Part shown: positions 1 to 8,002 of the stretch, in pieces | Layout: every line of letters begins with the position of its first letter | How positions within the stretch are numbered: position 1 is the first letter of the stretch | Assembly: GCA_024280835.1 (NCBI GenBank) | Contig: JAJRPJ010000006.1 | Location: 1-64,000, forward strand | DNA length: 64,000 nucleotides | Source of the DNA: Candidatus Zixiibacteriota bacterium | Lineage (GTDB): Bacteria > Zixibacteria > MSB-5A5 > GN15 > JACZUZ01 | Reading direction: 5' to 3' | The notes under the pieces: model-generated | What the model was told of the DNA's origin: nothing | Database searches by the model: none | Seen by the model: only the letters and a program-made list of their open reading frames with translations | Translations under genes and position numbers: made by a program

Positions 1-2
1 CT

Positions 3-1574
3 TCACAATGGAAGAGAGTTAACAAACTCGCTATCGCTCTTCTTGTGCCAGCTTTGATTGCCTTGGCTAGTATCGGTAGTGGTGATATTAACGCCAAGCC
101 AAGTAAGTCGGGCGAGAGCAATTGTGTTTCGTGTCACAGTAGGCACAATTCGGCATTGGTCATGCAATGGGAAGATTCCCGTCATGCGGCCGAGGAGGGT
201 TCTTGTGTTGACTGTCACGGCGCTGATGAAGGTGACGTTGATGGTTGGATGCATGAGGGTGAGTTTATCGCAACTTTGGTGACACCTAAGGATTGTGGCG
301 GCTGTCATGATAAAGAACTCTCTGAGTTTTCTGGTAGTCATCATGCTAAGGCTGGCGAGATTATGGCATCGCTGGACAATGTTCTCGCTGAGAAAGTTGC
401 TGGTTTGCCACATAACAATGCCGACGCTATTAACGGTTGCTGGCAGTGTCATGGTAGTATTGTTAAGTTCCAAAGAGACGACAAAGGCGAGATCAAACGC
501 GACAAGAGAGAAGGCAGGCCTTTGCTTGATGCAGACACTTGGCCGAATAGTGGTATTGGTCGTTTGAATCCTGATGGTTCCAAGGGTTCTTGTAATGCTT
601 GTCATTCGCGTCATAATTTTGACGCTAAGCTAGCGCGTTCTCCTGAGAATTGTGGTAAGTGCCATATGGGTCCTGATCACCCACAGATTGAAATCTATAA
701 TGAATCGAAGCACGGTATTGCATTCTATGCTAATCGTGACAAGATGGCTTTGGATTCTGATACATGGGTTCTGGGCGAGGATTATTCTGCGGCGCCGACT
801 TGCGCTACTTGTCATATCAGCGCCTACAAAACCGCTGATGGTGTTCAGGTTGCCGCAAGTCATGATGTTGGCGAGCGTATTAGTTGGACGTTGCGTCCGA
901 TTGTTAGCAACAAGCTCAATATGATTATCTATGAGGATGGTTTCAAAGAAGACTATCCTGGTTCCAGAGAATTGCCTAAGGTTGGCGACAAGGTTATGAC
1001 TACTGAGAAAGTGGTTGTTGACTATGAGCTGGAGAGTAGGAAGGTTGAGCGCACAGTTGCTAAGCTTGTCGGTTGGAATGAGAGACGTGACAAGATGAAA
1101 GGCGCTTGTAATAATTGTCATAGTGGTAGTTTTGTTGATAATTTTTACACGCAGTTTGATGGTCTGGTTGATTTGTACAATGAGAAGTTTGGTATTCCTG
1201 CCAAGCAGATGATGAATGACTTGAAAAAGGACGGCGTATTGAATCCTGATGCTCCGTTTGAGCATGAAGTCCAATGGGTTTTCTGGGAGTTGTGGCATCA
1301 TGAAGGTCGTCGCGCACGTCATGGCGCTAGTATGATGGGCCCTGATTACACTCATTGGCATGGTATGTATGAAGTTTCTAAGCATTATTATATGAAATTC
1401 TTGCCTGCGGTTGTGAAGGCGGCGGCTTTGAAGAGTCCTGAGATGGAGAAAAAGTATCAGGATAGAATTGATAAAATGATGTTGCAGGAAGAGCATAGCT
1501 GGAAGAAGGGTTTGAGCCCTGAGGAAGCCAAGCGCCTGCGTGAGATGTACGAAGACCGTTATGACGAAAAGTAG
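3..1574 (+). CDS. Octaheme cytochrome c, hydroxylamine oxidoreductase-like (5' end cut by window)
   Basis: The protein has eight CXXCH c-type haem motifs (CVSCH, CVDCH, CGGCH, CWQCH, CNACH, CGKCH, CATCH, CNNCH), the count typical of the HAO/octaheme nitrite reductase family. Members oxidise hydroxylamine or reduce nitrite/hydroxylamine in the periplasm. A family-like motif, DYTHWHGMYE, lies near residue 440 in a C-terminal helical region. The frame stays open to the window edge and encodes KLAIALLVPALIALAS just before the first haem, so the signal peptide begins upstream of base 1 and the GTG at 45 is not the true start. Whether the P460 cross-linking tyrosine is present cannot be settled by eye, so oxidative versus reductive direction is unknown. 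Confidence 0.85.
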   Translation, partial: SQWKRVNKLAIALLVPALIALASIGSGDINAKPSKSGESNCVSCHSRHNSALVMQWEDSRHAAEEGSCVDCHGADEGDVDGWMHEGEFIATLVTPKDCGGCHDKELSEFSGSHHAKAGEIMASLDNVLAEKVAGLPHNNADAINGCWQCHGSIVKFQRDDKGEIKRDKREGRPLLDADTWPNSGIGRLNPDGSKGSCNACHSRHNFDAKLARSPENCGKCHMGPDHPQIEIYNESKHGIAFYANRDKMALDSDTWVLGEDYSAAPTCATCHISAYKTADGVQVAASHDVGERISWTLRPIVSNKLNMIIYEDGFKEDYPGSRELPKVGDKVMTTEKVVVDYELESRKVERTVAKLVGWNERRDKMKGACNNCHSGSFVDNFYTQFDGLVDLYNEKFGIPAKQMMNDLKKDGVLNPDAPFEHEVQWVFWELWHHEGRRARHGASMMGPDYTHWHGMYEVSKHYYMKFLPAVVKAAALKSPEMEKKYQDRIDKMMLQEEHSWKKGLSPEEAKRLREMYEDRYDEK

Positions 1575-1620
1575 AGTTGTAGCGCATATTTTGGTCTGTT
1601 AGTTCATTATTTAGTACGAG

Positions 1621-1656
1621 CAGGGAGGTGACGAAAAGTCGCCTCCCTGTTTTTTT
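1621..1656 (+). terminator. Rho-independent terminator of the octaheme cytochrome gene
   Basis: A 12-bp stem (CAGGGAGGTGAC / GTCGCCTCCCTG, one G-T pair) with a GAAAA loop is followed directly by seven T. Confidence 0.85.
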
Positions 1657-1682
1657 GTGCCTGTTCCTGATTGATAGTACAT

Positions 1683-1830
1683 TGAAAATGGGTTCGTTTT
1701 GTATATAGGAGTGGTTGGTCTTGTGATGTTGTAATGATCTTGTAGGTTGAGTGTGTCATCACTATGGGGCGGGGATGGGAAATTAGTGTGAGGTTGTAGG
1801 GAATTTGCGTATATCGTCTTGAATCGTATT
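1683..1830. repeat. Truncated copy of the RAYT-unit flank
   Basis: From TTGAAAATGGGTTCGTTTTG to the REP at 1831 this stretch is a diverged copy of 2250-2383. Shared blocks include GTGAGGTTGTAGGGAATTTG and TTGAATCGTATTGTCGAAACC. It has no coding potential and looks like the right part of a deleted RAYT unit. Confidence 0.6.
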
Positions 1831-1857
1831 GTCGAAACCGCGAGGGTTTCGTTCTAC
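1831..1857 (-). repeat. REP palindrome 1 (minus orientation)
   Basis: Read on the minus strand, GTAG is followed by an imperfect CGAAACCC...GGTTTCG palindrome, the arrangement of REP sequences mobilised by RAYT transposases. Confidence 0.7.
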
Positions 1858-1898
1858 TGAACTACTGAACTAAGTCGGATGTACATAAGAGACCTAAA

Positions 1899-2132
1899 GT
1901 GGATTACATCGTACACTATATTTCATTATTTGCATTTGTCTGCATCTTTGCAGTCGGATGGCAGTTACGAATGTTATTGTGGGATATTTTCTCGCCCAAG
2001 TCAGAAAATCTGTCTATGTTTCTCTCAAAAGAATCGTGGAGCGATGAATTACGTCATATGTTGAAAGCAATTGTTGGAATAACTCTTGCTTTCGCAATAG
2101 CTGAGTGGATGATGGGTAAGTGGTTTTTCTGA
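1899..2132 (+). CDS. Small hypothetical membrane protein
   Basis: This 77-residue protein (GTG start) has two hydrophobic stretches, around residues 4-27 and 55-77, joined by a polar loop rich in K, E and S. That suggests a small inner-membrane protein with two passes. I recognise no family. It sits alone between REP 1 and REP 2, which point outward from it, so it may be cargo or a resident gene invaded by REPs. The start is not fixed by a clear ribosome binding site. Confidence 0.4.
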   Translation: MDYIVHYISLFAFVCIFAVGWQLRMLLWDIFSPKSENLSMFLSKESWSDELRHMLKAIVGITLAFAIAEWMMGKWFF

Positions 2133-2174
2133 ATACAAGAATTACGCCATCAAGAAGTAGAAGAATAACAGTTC

Positions 2175-2201
2175 CGTAGGTCGGAACCCTTGCAGTTTCG
2201 A
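2175..2201 (+). repeat. REP palindrome 2
   Basis: GTAG followed by GTCGGAACCC-TTG-CAGTTTCGAC, the same family as the other REPs around the RAYT gene. Confidence 0.7.
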
Positions 2202-2383
2202 CACTTTCTCTGTGGGCTACTCTCCATATTCTCCAGTGGTGGTTGAGTTGAAATGGGTTCGTTTTGTTTATAGAGGCACTGGATTTGTGGTGTTATGTTC
2301 TGAATGTGCCATCACTATAGTGTGTTGGTGAGAAATTGTGGTGAGGTTGTAGGGAATTTGTGGATATTATCTTGAATCGTATT

Positions 2384-2411
2384 GTCGAAACCACAAGGGA
2401 TTTCGACCTAC
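2384..2411 (-). repeat. REP palindrome 3 (minus orientation)
   Basis: On the minus strand GTAG leads into GTCGAAATCCC-TTGT-GGTTTCGAC, a near-perfect palindrome matching REP 4. Confidence 0.75.
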
Positions 2412-2421
2412 TGCTATAGTA

Positions 2422-2682
2422 TCATTGGGGGATTAGGTAATAAACCATACCTGAGAATAACAATATTGTGAGTAGCGATTGCACTGACACTAATGTTTTT
2501 TCTAGTTTGATTTTGAACGAGATCAAAAATATCGCAAATTCAATGACTAATACAGGTAGCATTACAAACATCACTGCTATTGTCCTAGACACCTCGTTAA
2601 CACCTGAGAACAACTCAACTGTCACGAGGGATATTCCACTGGCTATGAGTAGGAGCCCACACATTTTCGAATGCTTTCTCAT
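2422..2682 (-). CDS. Small hypothetical membrane protein
   Basis: This 86-residue ATG-initiated protein has three hydrophobic segments, roughly residues 8-25, 34-55 and 64-84, separated by short charged loops, suggesting a three-pass inner-membrane protein. No family is recognised. It lies between REP 3 and REP 4, which again point outward from it, mirroring the arrangement of the unrelated small membrane gene at 1899-2132. Confidence 0.5.
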   Translation of the reverse strand: MRKHSKMCGLLLIASGISLVTVELFSGVNEVSRTIAVMFVMLPVLVIEFAIFLISFKIKLEKTLVSVQSLLTILLFSGMVYYLIPQ

Positions 2683-2714
2683 TACTTACTTCACGCCCTC
2701 TTTTGTCAAATTAC

Positions 2715-2742
2715 GTAGGTCGAAATCCCTTGTGGTTTCGAC
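2715..2742 (+). repeat. REP palindrome 4
   Basis: GTAG plus GTCGAAATCCC-TTGT-GGTTTCGAC, placed just beyond the 3' end of the RAYT gene and pointing towards it. Confidence 0.75.
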
Positions 2743-2756
2743 ACTTTCTTTATGGG

Positions 2757-3260
2757 TTACTCTCCGTATTCTCCATCGTGGGTTGGATTTGATTGGCAAC
2801 CCCAGTCTTTTTTGTAGACTCCGCGTTTCGCGTATTCGTGGATTGAGGTGTGCTTATATGAAAACGGATTGTTCGTTAACCCATGTTTTACGGGGTTGTA
2901 GTGAATGTAATCAATATGTCTATTCATGTCCAATTCGTCACGTATGATATGATCCCAGTAACGATTTTGCCACAGGCGGCCTGATTTGAGACTGTGTTTC
3001 GTTCTGTATCCTGCGGAGAAAATTAGCTTAATCCTGCGCATCAGATTTGGCACGTCTAACTCTAACGGGTCTATTAGCATATGAAAATGGTCGGGTAGGA
3101 TTGCCCACGCGTGTAGATGGTATGATTTGTTGAGGCCTGTTTTTTCAAGGGCATTCCATAGTAGGTCTACATGTTCAATTAGAATTGGGTTGCGTTGATG
3201 TGTTACATGGGTTAGGAAATAGGTTTGGCCTTGTTTGAAATGGCGGCGGATGTTGGTCAT
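2757..3260 (-). CDS. REP-associated tyrosine transposase (RAYT, Y1_Tnp family)
   Basis: This 167-residue protein carries the hallmarks of the TnpA_REP/Y1 transposase family (PF01797). The HUH motif PDHFHMLI is at residues 57-63, and the catalytic tyrosine helix is DMNRHIDYIHYNPVKHGL with Tyr118. Related enzymes cut and join single-stranded DNA at REP hairpins next to a GTAG tetranucleotide. The gene lies between REP 4 (2715-2742) and REP 5 (3282-3308), which face each other. Both catalytic motifs are intact, so it may be active. The length is normal for the family. Confidence 0.9.
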   Translation of the reverse strand: MTNIRRHFKQGQTYFLTHVTHQRNPILIEHVDLLWNALEKTGLNKSYHLHAWAILPDHFHMLIDPLELDVPNLMRRIKLIFSAGYRTKHSLKSGRLWQNRYWDHIIRDELDMNRHIDYIHYNPVKHGLTNNPFSYKHTSIHEYAKRGVYKKDWGCQSNPTHDGEYGE

Positions 3261-3281
3261 GGTTGAATATGAATCGTGAGA

Positions 3282-3308
3282 GTCGAAACCGCAAGGGTTT
3301 CGACCTAC
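3282..3308 (-). repeat. REP palindrome 5 (minus orientation)
   Basis: On the minus strand GTAG plus GTCGAAACCC-TTGC-GGTTTCGAC, just upstream of the RAYT start codon. Confidence 0.75.
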
Positions 3309-3490
3309 TTTTGTCTGGGAATTGTATACTTGACATGGAAGAGCAATTGAGTGATTTTTGAATCAAGCAATTGGTAATGGGCTTGTTTTGCCGATGACTG
3401 TTTCTTGATATTGATTGTTTTCTATAAGCTAATAACAACTAAAGGGGCGGTCTTATTACCTCACTTTCGAGACATCTATTTGTATGCGCA

Positions 3491-4276
3491 TTGACACTTG
3501 GCCTGTTTCTGTGCCCTGCGCAGAATATCTGTGCAAAAGACGCTGAACCTAGCTCTTCCGTTGAGACCGTAACTACAACCGAACGCTTTGGAACGCAGAG
3601 TAAGCGGTATGAACGTCGGTCGTTTTTTCTGCAGTTCTATGATGACGGTTCGTTTCTCGCTAGTCGGCCTGATTTTTATTTGTTGATGGGAGGGATTGGC
3701 GCCGCTCCTTACGTTTTCCCATCGTTCTTTGATGACGAATCAGTTTCACTCAATAAAAGATGGGGCGAGTCTGTTCGGGCGCAGGACTTTTTTAGGTATG
3801 GAAATTGGATGGGGCAGGCGACTTTGCAGATTGGATTGGCTGGGCTGAATATTGGGATTGGTAAACTTATACATTCGCCCAAGATGCAAGCGTTTGGTGA
3901 AGATATTATTCATGTTCAAGGCTACAACGCTCTCGTGACACTATCGATGAAGTTTGTTGTTAATCGCAAACGTCCTAATGGCGGTTCATATGGTTATCCA
4001 TCGGGACATACATCGACTTCGTTTGCTAGCGCTAGTGTTATTTATAGTCATTTCGGAAAAGTTTGGGGCGCCGTGGCTTTTGTGGGGGCGTCATATATTG
4101 GACTCTCGCGGATTGCAGATAACAAACACTATGTGAGTGATGTTATCGCTGGGGCTGTTATTGGAAGCTATATTGGATTGCGAATTGGTAATCGGTCGAA
4201 TCAAAAGAACTCTTTGTCGGTTGTTCCTACTGTGGGGCATAGGCAGGGCGGGTTGGCTGTGACTTGGCGGTTTTAA
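3491..4276 (+). CDS. PAP2-family membrane-associated phosphatase
   Basis: The three phosphatidic-acid-phosphatase motifs are all present: K-x6-RP (KFVVNRKRP), PSGHTS and SR-x5-H-x3-D (SRIADNKHYVSD). Family members dephosphorylate lipid phosphates such as phosphatidate or undecaprenyl pyrophosphate at the outer face of the inner membrane. The TTG at 3491 would cut a signal peptide. In-frame codons from 3455 encode TSLSRHLFVCALTLGLFL, and AAGGGG at 3442-3447 sits a normal distance before an ATT codon at 3455. Translation may therefore start at that ATT. The residues after the predicted signal peptide (AKDAEPSS) look like a mature N-terminus. Confidence 0.85.
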   Translation: MTLGLFLCPAQNICAKDAEPSSSVETVTTTERFGTQSKRYERRSFFLQFYDDGSFLASRPDFYLLMGGIGAAPYVFPSFFDDESVSLNKRWGESVRAQDFFRYGNWMGQATLQIGLAGLNIGIGKLIHSPKMQAFGEDIIHVQGYNALVTLSMKFVVNRKRPNGGSYGYPSGHTSTSFASASVIYSHFGKVWGAVAFVGASYIGLSRIADNKHYVSDVIAGAVIGSYIGLRIGNRSNQKNSLSVVPTVGHRQGGLAVTWRF

Positions 4277-4347
4277 CTAGGTGTGTGTCACTGTACAGCT
4301 CAAGCTTGAATATTCTTCCAATTACATAGTATATATAGTGAAGCCAG

Positions 4348-5175
4348 ATGTCTTCTTTATTCGTAATTGGCTTGGCTATAACTTTGGGAATTGATATGGA
4401 ATTATTATTGGTACTAGGGATCGGCCTGTTTGTTGGATTGGTGTCATTATATAAGGGAGTGGTTAGCTATCGTCGTCGGGCGATGATTGTGGATATTCCG
4501 CGTTCGAATATTAATTCGTTGGCGATGGGGCTGGTTGAGATTCATGGAACTGTTAAAGGGCCGAGCGTTGGCGCAAGTCTTGTGACGCCATTTTCGAAAA
4601 CTGAATGTGTGTATTATTCTTACAAGATAGAGGAGTTACGTAAGAGCGGGAAGAACTCTACCACTTGGGTTAAGATTGCTGGTGATGTTCGGGAGACGCT
4701 CTTTACTGCAATTGATGAGACTGGTGAAGTTACGGTTGACCCGAGTGAGGCGGAGTTCAGTCTTGAGGTTCATCGCGAGTACAAGTTTGATTCGGGGTTC
4801 TTTGGTGGGATGTCTAATTTTTTGGATCGATTGACTAATTGGAATCCTACTTCTGGTGAGGTGATTGACTCTATGCCGATGGAGGAGTTGAAGCTAGTTG
4901 ATTCTTCTGGTTTCAATTGGTACACAACTGGTGACAGACGGATTCGTGAGTATTGTTTGGAGCTTGGTGAGAAAATATTTTTGATTGGCACTGCGGTTAG
5001 TGATCCTGCGCGGAATGGTGAGGCTTTGATTTGTAAGGGTTCTAATGAGCCGATGTTTTTTATTGGTGATCGCAGTGAGAAGGAAATGTTGAATTCTTTG
5101 AAATGGAAGATAGTGATGCAGTTGGGTGGCGGAACTGTTATTATTGTTGGTTGTATGTATATGCTCTTTAGATAA
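4348..5175 (+). CDS. GIDE-domain membrane protein
   Basis: The 275-residue protein has an N-terminal hydrophobic region (residues 1-38), a soluble domain, and a C-terminal hydrophobic segment (GGGTVIIVGCMYMLF). The soluble part resembles the GIDE domain of MUL1-like proteins: 'LVEIHGTVKG', 'TPFSKTECVYYSYKIEE' and 'RIREYCLELGEKIFLIGTA'. Bacterial members lack the RING finger, as here, and their function is unclear. They often sit beside lemA, as this gene does 56 bp upstream. The pair probably acts together at the membrane. Confidence 0.7.
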   Translation: MSSLFVIGLAITLGIDMELLLVLGIGLFVGLVSLYKGVVSYRRRAMIVDIPRSNINSLAMGLVEIHGTVKGPSVGASLVTPFSKTECVYYSYKIEELRKSGKNSTTWVKIAGDVRETLFTAIDETGEVTVDPSEAEFSLEVHREYKFDSGFFGGMSNFLDRLTNWNPTSGEVIDSMPMEELKLVDSSGFNWYTTGDRRIREYCLELGEKIFLIGTAVSDPARNGEALICKGSNEPMFFIGDRSEKEMLNSLKWKIVMQLGGGTVIIVGCMYMLFR

Positions 5176-5231
5176 AAGAGCAGATAGCTTTGTAGATAAT
5201 TCTGTGCTTTTGCAAATATAGGAGGTTTGAT

Positions 5232-5792
5232 ATGGGTATGGTTATTGGAGTTGGGGCGCTGATTGTTATTGTTTTGCTGATTGGGATGTTGGTTTCGATT
5301 TATAATCGTTTGGTTTTGTTGAAGAATAATATCAATAAGGCTTGGAGTAATATTGATGTTTTGTTGAAGCAGCGTCATGACGAATTGACCAAGTTGCTTG
5401 AGGTGGTCAAGGGGTATATGAAACATGAAGAGACTGTGTTGACGAAAGTTACTGAGGCGCGGACGGCATTTATGAATGCGGGGAGTGTGCCGCAGAAGGC
5501 GCAGGCCAGTAATATGTTGACTGGGGCGCTGAAGTCATTGTTTGCGGTTTCGGAGAATTATCCTGATTTGAAAGCTGATCGGAGTTTTGCGCAGTTTCAG
5601 AATCGGATTAGTGATTTGGAAGATCAGATAGCTGATAGGCGTGAGTTCTATAATGATTCGGTGAATATTTATAATATTCGGATTGCGCAGATTCCTGATG
5701 TGATTATGGCTCGGATGTTGGGTTATAGCGAGCGCGATTTGTTTGAAGTTACTGAGGACGATAAGCGGGATGTTGCGATTGATTTTGGGTGA
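5232..5792 (+). CDS. lemA: LemA family protein
   Basis: A single N-terminal transmembrane helix (residues 4-22) is followed by the family signature 'YNRLVLLKNNINKAWSNIDV' and 'LLKQRHDELTKLLEVVKGY', then a long helical-bundle domain. The length (186 aa) is typical. AGGAGG precedes the ATG at the usual distance (5220-5225). LemA proteins are membrane-anchored helical proteins of uncertain function, frequently next to GIDE or TPM-domain genes, as here. Confidence 0.9.
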   Translation: MGMVIGVGALIVIVLLIGMLVSIYNRLVLLKNNINKAWSNIDVLLKQRHDELTKLLEVVKGYMKHEETVLTKVTEARTAFMNAGSVPQKAQASNMLTGALKSLFAVSENYPDLKADRSFAQFQNRISDLEDQIADRREFYNDSVNIYNIRIAQIPDVIMARMLGYSERDLFEVTEDDKRDVAIDFG

Positions 5793-5899
5793 GGGGAGAG
5801 TTGGACATACTGCAAAACTGAAATTTGTGAAACAAAAAGAATTGAGGTAAGTTATATTGATGTGGGCAGGAATAGCAGACAAGCAAATATGGGATTGAT

Positions 5900-6814
5900 A
5901 TGATTTATTATGTAGAGGGCGATCTTTTCGAATCGCCCGCACAAACTCTCATCAATACTGTCAATACAGTTGGGGCAATGGGAAAGGGTATCGCTTTATC
6001 CTTCAAGCGCCATTTTCCTGCGATGTTCAAGGAGTACCAGCTCCAATGTGAATCGGGTGATGCTAAGATTGGGAAACTCTTGATTCATAGAACACCACAC
6101 AAATGGGTACTTAATTTCCCAACAAAAGAGCATTGGCGACAACCATCTAAGTTGGCATACATTAGGCTAGGTTTACAGACTTTTGTAGAATCATATGAGG
6201 CCGCACGTATTTCTTCTGTGGCATTTCCGAAACTCGGATGTGGTAACGGAGAACTTGACTGGGATGATGTGAAGCCTTTGATGGAGGAGTACCTCAAAAA
6301 GCTGCCCATTGATGTGTACATTTATGTGTCTAAAAAATCGGCATCACCTGAACATCGAAATCTCAAAGAGATGAAAAGATGGTTGATGTCTGAACCATAT
6401 TCTTATCCATTTTCAGAGTTTTGGGGCAATTTGACAGAACAAATTGCTCGTCAATCCAATTCGAATAGTGATGTCTTAGATGGTTGGCAAGTTACAATTG
6501 TTGATGACCTCACGCGATTCGTACTCAATAACGATGAATTTGTCATTCCTAAAGAGGGCGACGAAAGTGGAGTTGGGTGGCGAGAAATTTGGCAGTTTGT
6601 TAGGTCAAAGGGTCGCTGCTTTTCTTCCGATTTGCAAAGCATGGGCATTTCAAACGCTTCTCCTGTTTTGAAGATTCTATCGCAGCTACCATTTGTAACG
6701 CGATTTATTCATGTCACGGAAGATTCTCCTTTGGGTGTTCACTTGCAACCTCAAAGCCCCAACCTAGATTTTTTTGGCTCAACTAGTAATATTGATCAAC
6801 CTGAGCTAGTATAA
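5900..6814 (+). CDS. darG: DarG-like macrodomain antitoxin (DNA ADP-ribosyl glycohydrolase)
   Basis: Residues 1-150 form a macrodomain of the DarG type. GDLFES (7-12) begins it, the NTVNTVGAMGKGIA loop (19-32) binds ADP-ribose, FPTKEHWR (73-80) carries the lysine expected for DarG catalysis (K76), and GCGNGELDW lies at 113-121. DarG removes ADP-ribose from thymidine in DNA and neutralises DarT. Residues 160-304 form a second domain ending in a DLQSMGISNASPVL segment that resembles the DarG C-terminal toxin-binding part. It lies 2 bp upstream of the toxin, so antitoxin precedes toxin, the reverse of the classic darT-darG order. The coding strand is visibly richer in C than the neighbouring genes, suggesting recent acquisition. 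Confidence 0.85.
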   Translation: MIYYVEGDLFESPAQTLINTVNTVGAMGKGIALSFKRHFPAMFKEYQLQCESGDAKIGKLLIHRTPHKWVLNFPTKEHWRQPSKLAYIRLGLQTFVESYEAARISSVAFPKLGCGNGELDWDDVKPLMEEYLKKLPIDVYIYVSKKSASPEHRNLKEMKRWLMSEPYSYPFSEFWGNLTEQIARQSNSNSDVLDGWQVTIVDDLTRFVLNNDEFVIPKEGDESGVGWREIWQFVRSKGRCFSSDLQSMGISNASPVLKILSQLPFVTRFIHVTEDSPLGVHLQPQSPNLDFFGSTSNIDQPELV

Positions 6815-6816
6815 CT

Positions 6817-7770
6817 GTGAGTCAGGGAATTGATCCTCTCGTCAGCGCTCACATTGCCACAGCCAAATCTATCGTCGCAGCTGATTGGATACCACATTAC
6901 CTTTATCACCATTCAGACATATCTAATGTGGTTCAGATTCTCGAATCTGGAGAATTACTATCAAGAAAATCGGCTATTGATACAAGTTCTCTTGTGGTAG
7001 ACTCAGCTAGCGTCGAAGTTCTGGATAAAACACCAAAGTGGGTTGAGTCTTGTGTGCGACTCTATTTTCGACCTAGAACCCCACCGTTATTCCATATCGA
7101 AGGTATTCGCTCAGCATCTCATAGTAAGACTGCCTATGATGCACGTTGCCCCGTTCCAATCTATTTGCTCTTTCGCGCTGAGACTCTACTTTCCATGACC
7201 GACATGCGTTTCAGCGATGGTAACTTATCCCGCAGCGATACGACAAATACCTACAACGATCTTCAGGATCTTTCAAAACTAGACATTGAGAAGATTTACA
7301 ATGACAGCGGGTCGCCATCGGATGGTGACCGACAGGAAATCACTCGTTGCAAGTGCGCAGAAGTAGTTATACCAAATAAACTCAAGCTAGGTAGCAACCT
7401 AAGTCATGTATGTTGCAGGTCTGAGGCCGAGAAAGAGACACTTTTGAATAGTTTGACCAATTCGACAAGAAAACAATATTCTCAAGTTGTTCGTGTCGTA
7501 CCATCATGTTTTTTTCGAAGATGGAGTTATGTAGAGAGCGTCAATCTGCTTGGACGTGAAATTCTCTTCACAATCAATCAGGAGAATCTTCTGGATAAAT
7601 GCACATTCGACTATGAACTTGTTTCTTCGGCAGAAACAAGAAAAATCACTCTCGATAAACCGATGAACAAAATCCAACTCAAGCCGCATTCTGGAACTTA
7701 CACGATTACTCTCAATATTGATAACATGTTGGCATACAAAGGAGTATATGACCCCATAATGACCATCTGA
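6817..7770 (+). CDS. darT: DarT-like ssDNA thymidine ADP-ribosyltransferase toxin with C-terminal extension
   Basis: The N-terminal ~210 residues match the DarT/DUF4433 fold: YLYHHSDISNVVQILESG (29-46), the NAD-site YFRPRTPPLF (83-92), YDARCPVPIYLLF (107-119), FSDGNLS (132-138) and the probable catalytic glutamate in CAEVVIP (E182). DarT attaches ADP-ribose to thymidine in single-stranded DNA and acts as a toxin or anti-phage effector. A further ~100 residues (215-317), alternating hydrophobic and polar and ending in 'TYTITLNID', look like an added beta-sandwich. The GTG start lies 2 bp after the antitoxin stop, so the two are co-translated. Confidence 0.85.
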   Translation: MSQGIDPLVSAHIATAKSIVAADWIPHYLYHHSDISNVVQILESGELLSRKSAIDTSSLVVDSASVEVLDKTPKWVESCVRLYFRPRTPPLFHIEGIRSASHSKTAYDARCPVPIYLLFRAETLLSMTDMRFSDGNLSRSDTTNTYNDLQDLSKLDIEKIYNDSGSPSDGDRQEITRCKCAEVVIPNKLKLGSNLSHVCCRSEAEKETLLNSLTNSTRKQYSQVVRVVPSCFFRRWSYVESVNLLGREILFTINQENLLDKCTFDYELVSSAETRKITLDKPMNKIQLKPHSGTYTITLNIDNMLAYKGVYDPIMTI

Positions 7771-8002
7771 TGACTATGGATTCTACATACGCCAAATAAC
7801 AATTAGCAGATTGTCTATTGTCAGATCACCGTCTTTTCTGCTTGACGGATGGGGGTTTTGGGTGTTTATTGTCGGGCTTCTTGGGGCGTGTGGTTTGCGC
7901 CTCTTTTAGTGTTTTTTTCGATAGAAGATTGATGTTTGTTGGTGGGATTTTGGTGGTTTTTGCCGCTTTGGACTGCCGCAACTAATTGTAGGATAAGTGA
8001 TT
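7771..8002. other. Intergenic region upstream of rpmH
   Basis: A 232-bp stretch that becomes strongly T- and G-rich after 7850. In many bacteria dnaA or its boxes lie next to rpmH. I see no TTATCCACA-type DnaA boxes, no dnaA fragment and no RNA gene here. AGGATAAG at 7990-7997 is the likely rpmH ribosome binding site. Confidence 0.6.

Larger units (their letters stand above)
2175..2411. mobile_element. Non-autonomous derivative of the RAYT unit (MITE-like)
   Basis: It is bounded by REP 2 (plus) and REP 3 (minus). Just inside REP 2, bases 2202-2245 match the sequence inside REP 4 (ACTTTCT..TGGG.TACTCTCC.TATTCTCCA), which in the full unit is the 3' end of the RAYT gene. The other end (GAATCGT..GTCGAAACC) resembles the sequence before REP 5. 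The transposase body is missing, as expected of an internal-deletion derivative. Confidence 0.6.

Noticed and set aside
5826-5840. Rex-like half site (TTGTGAAACAAAA) upstream of darG
   Set aside because: Only one half matches; the second half of the palindrome is missing.
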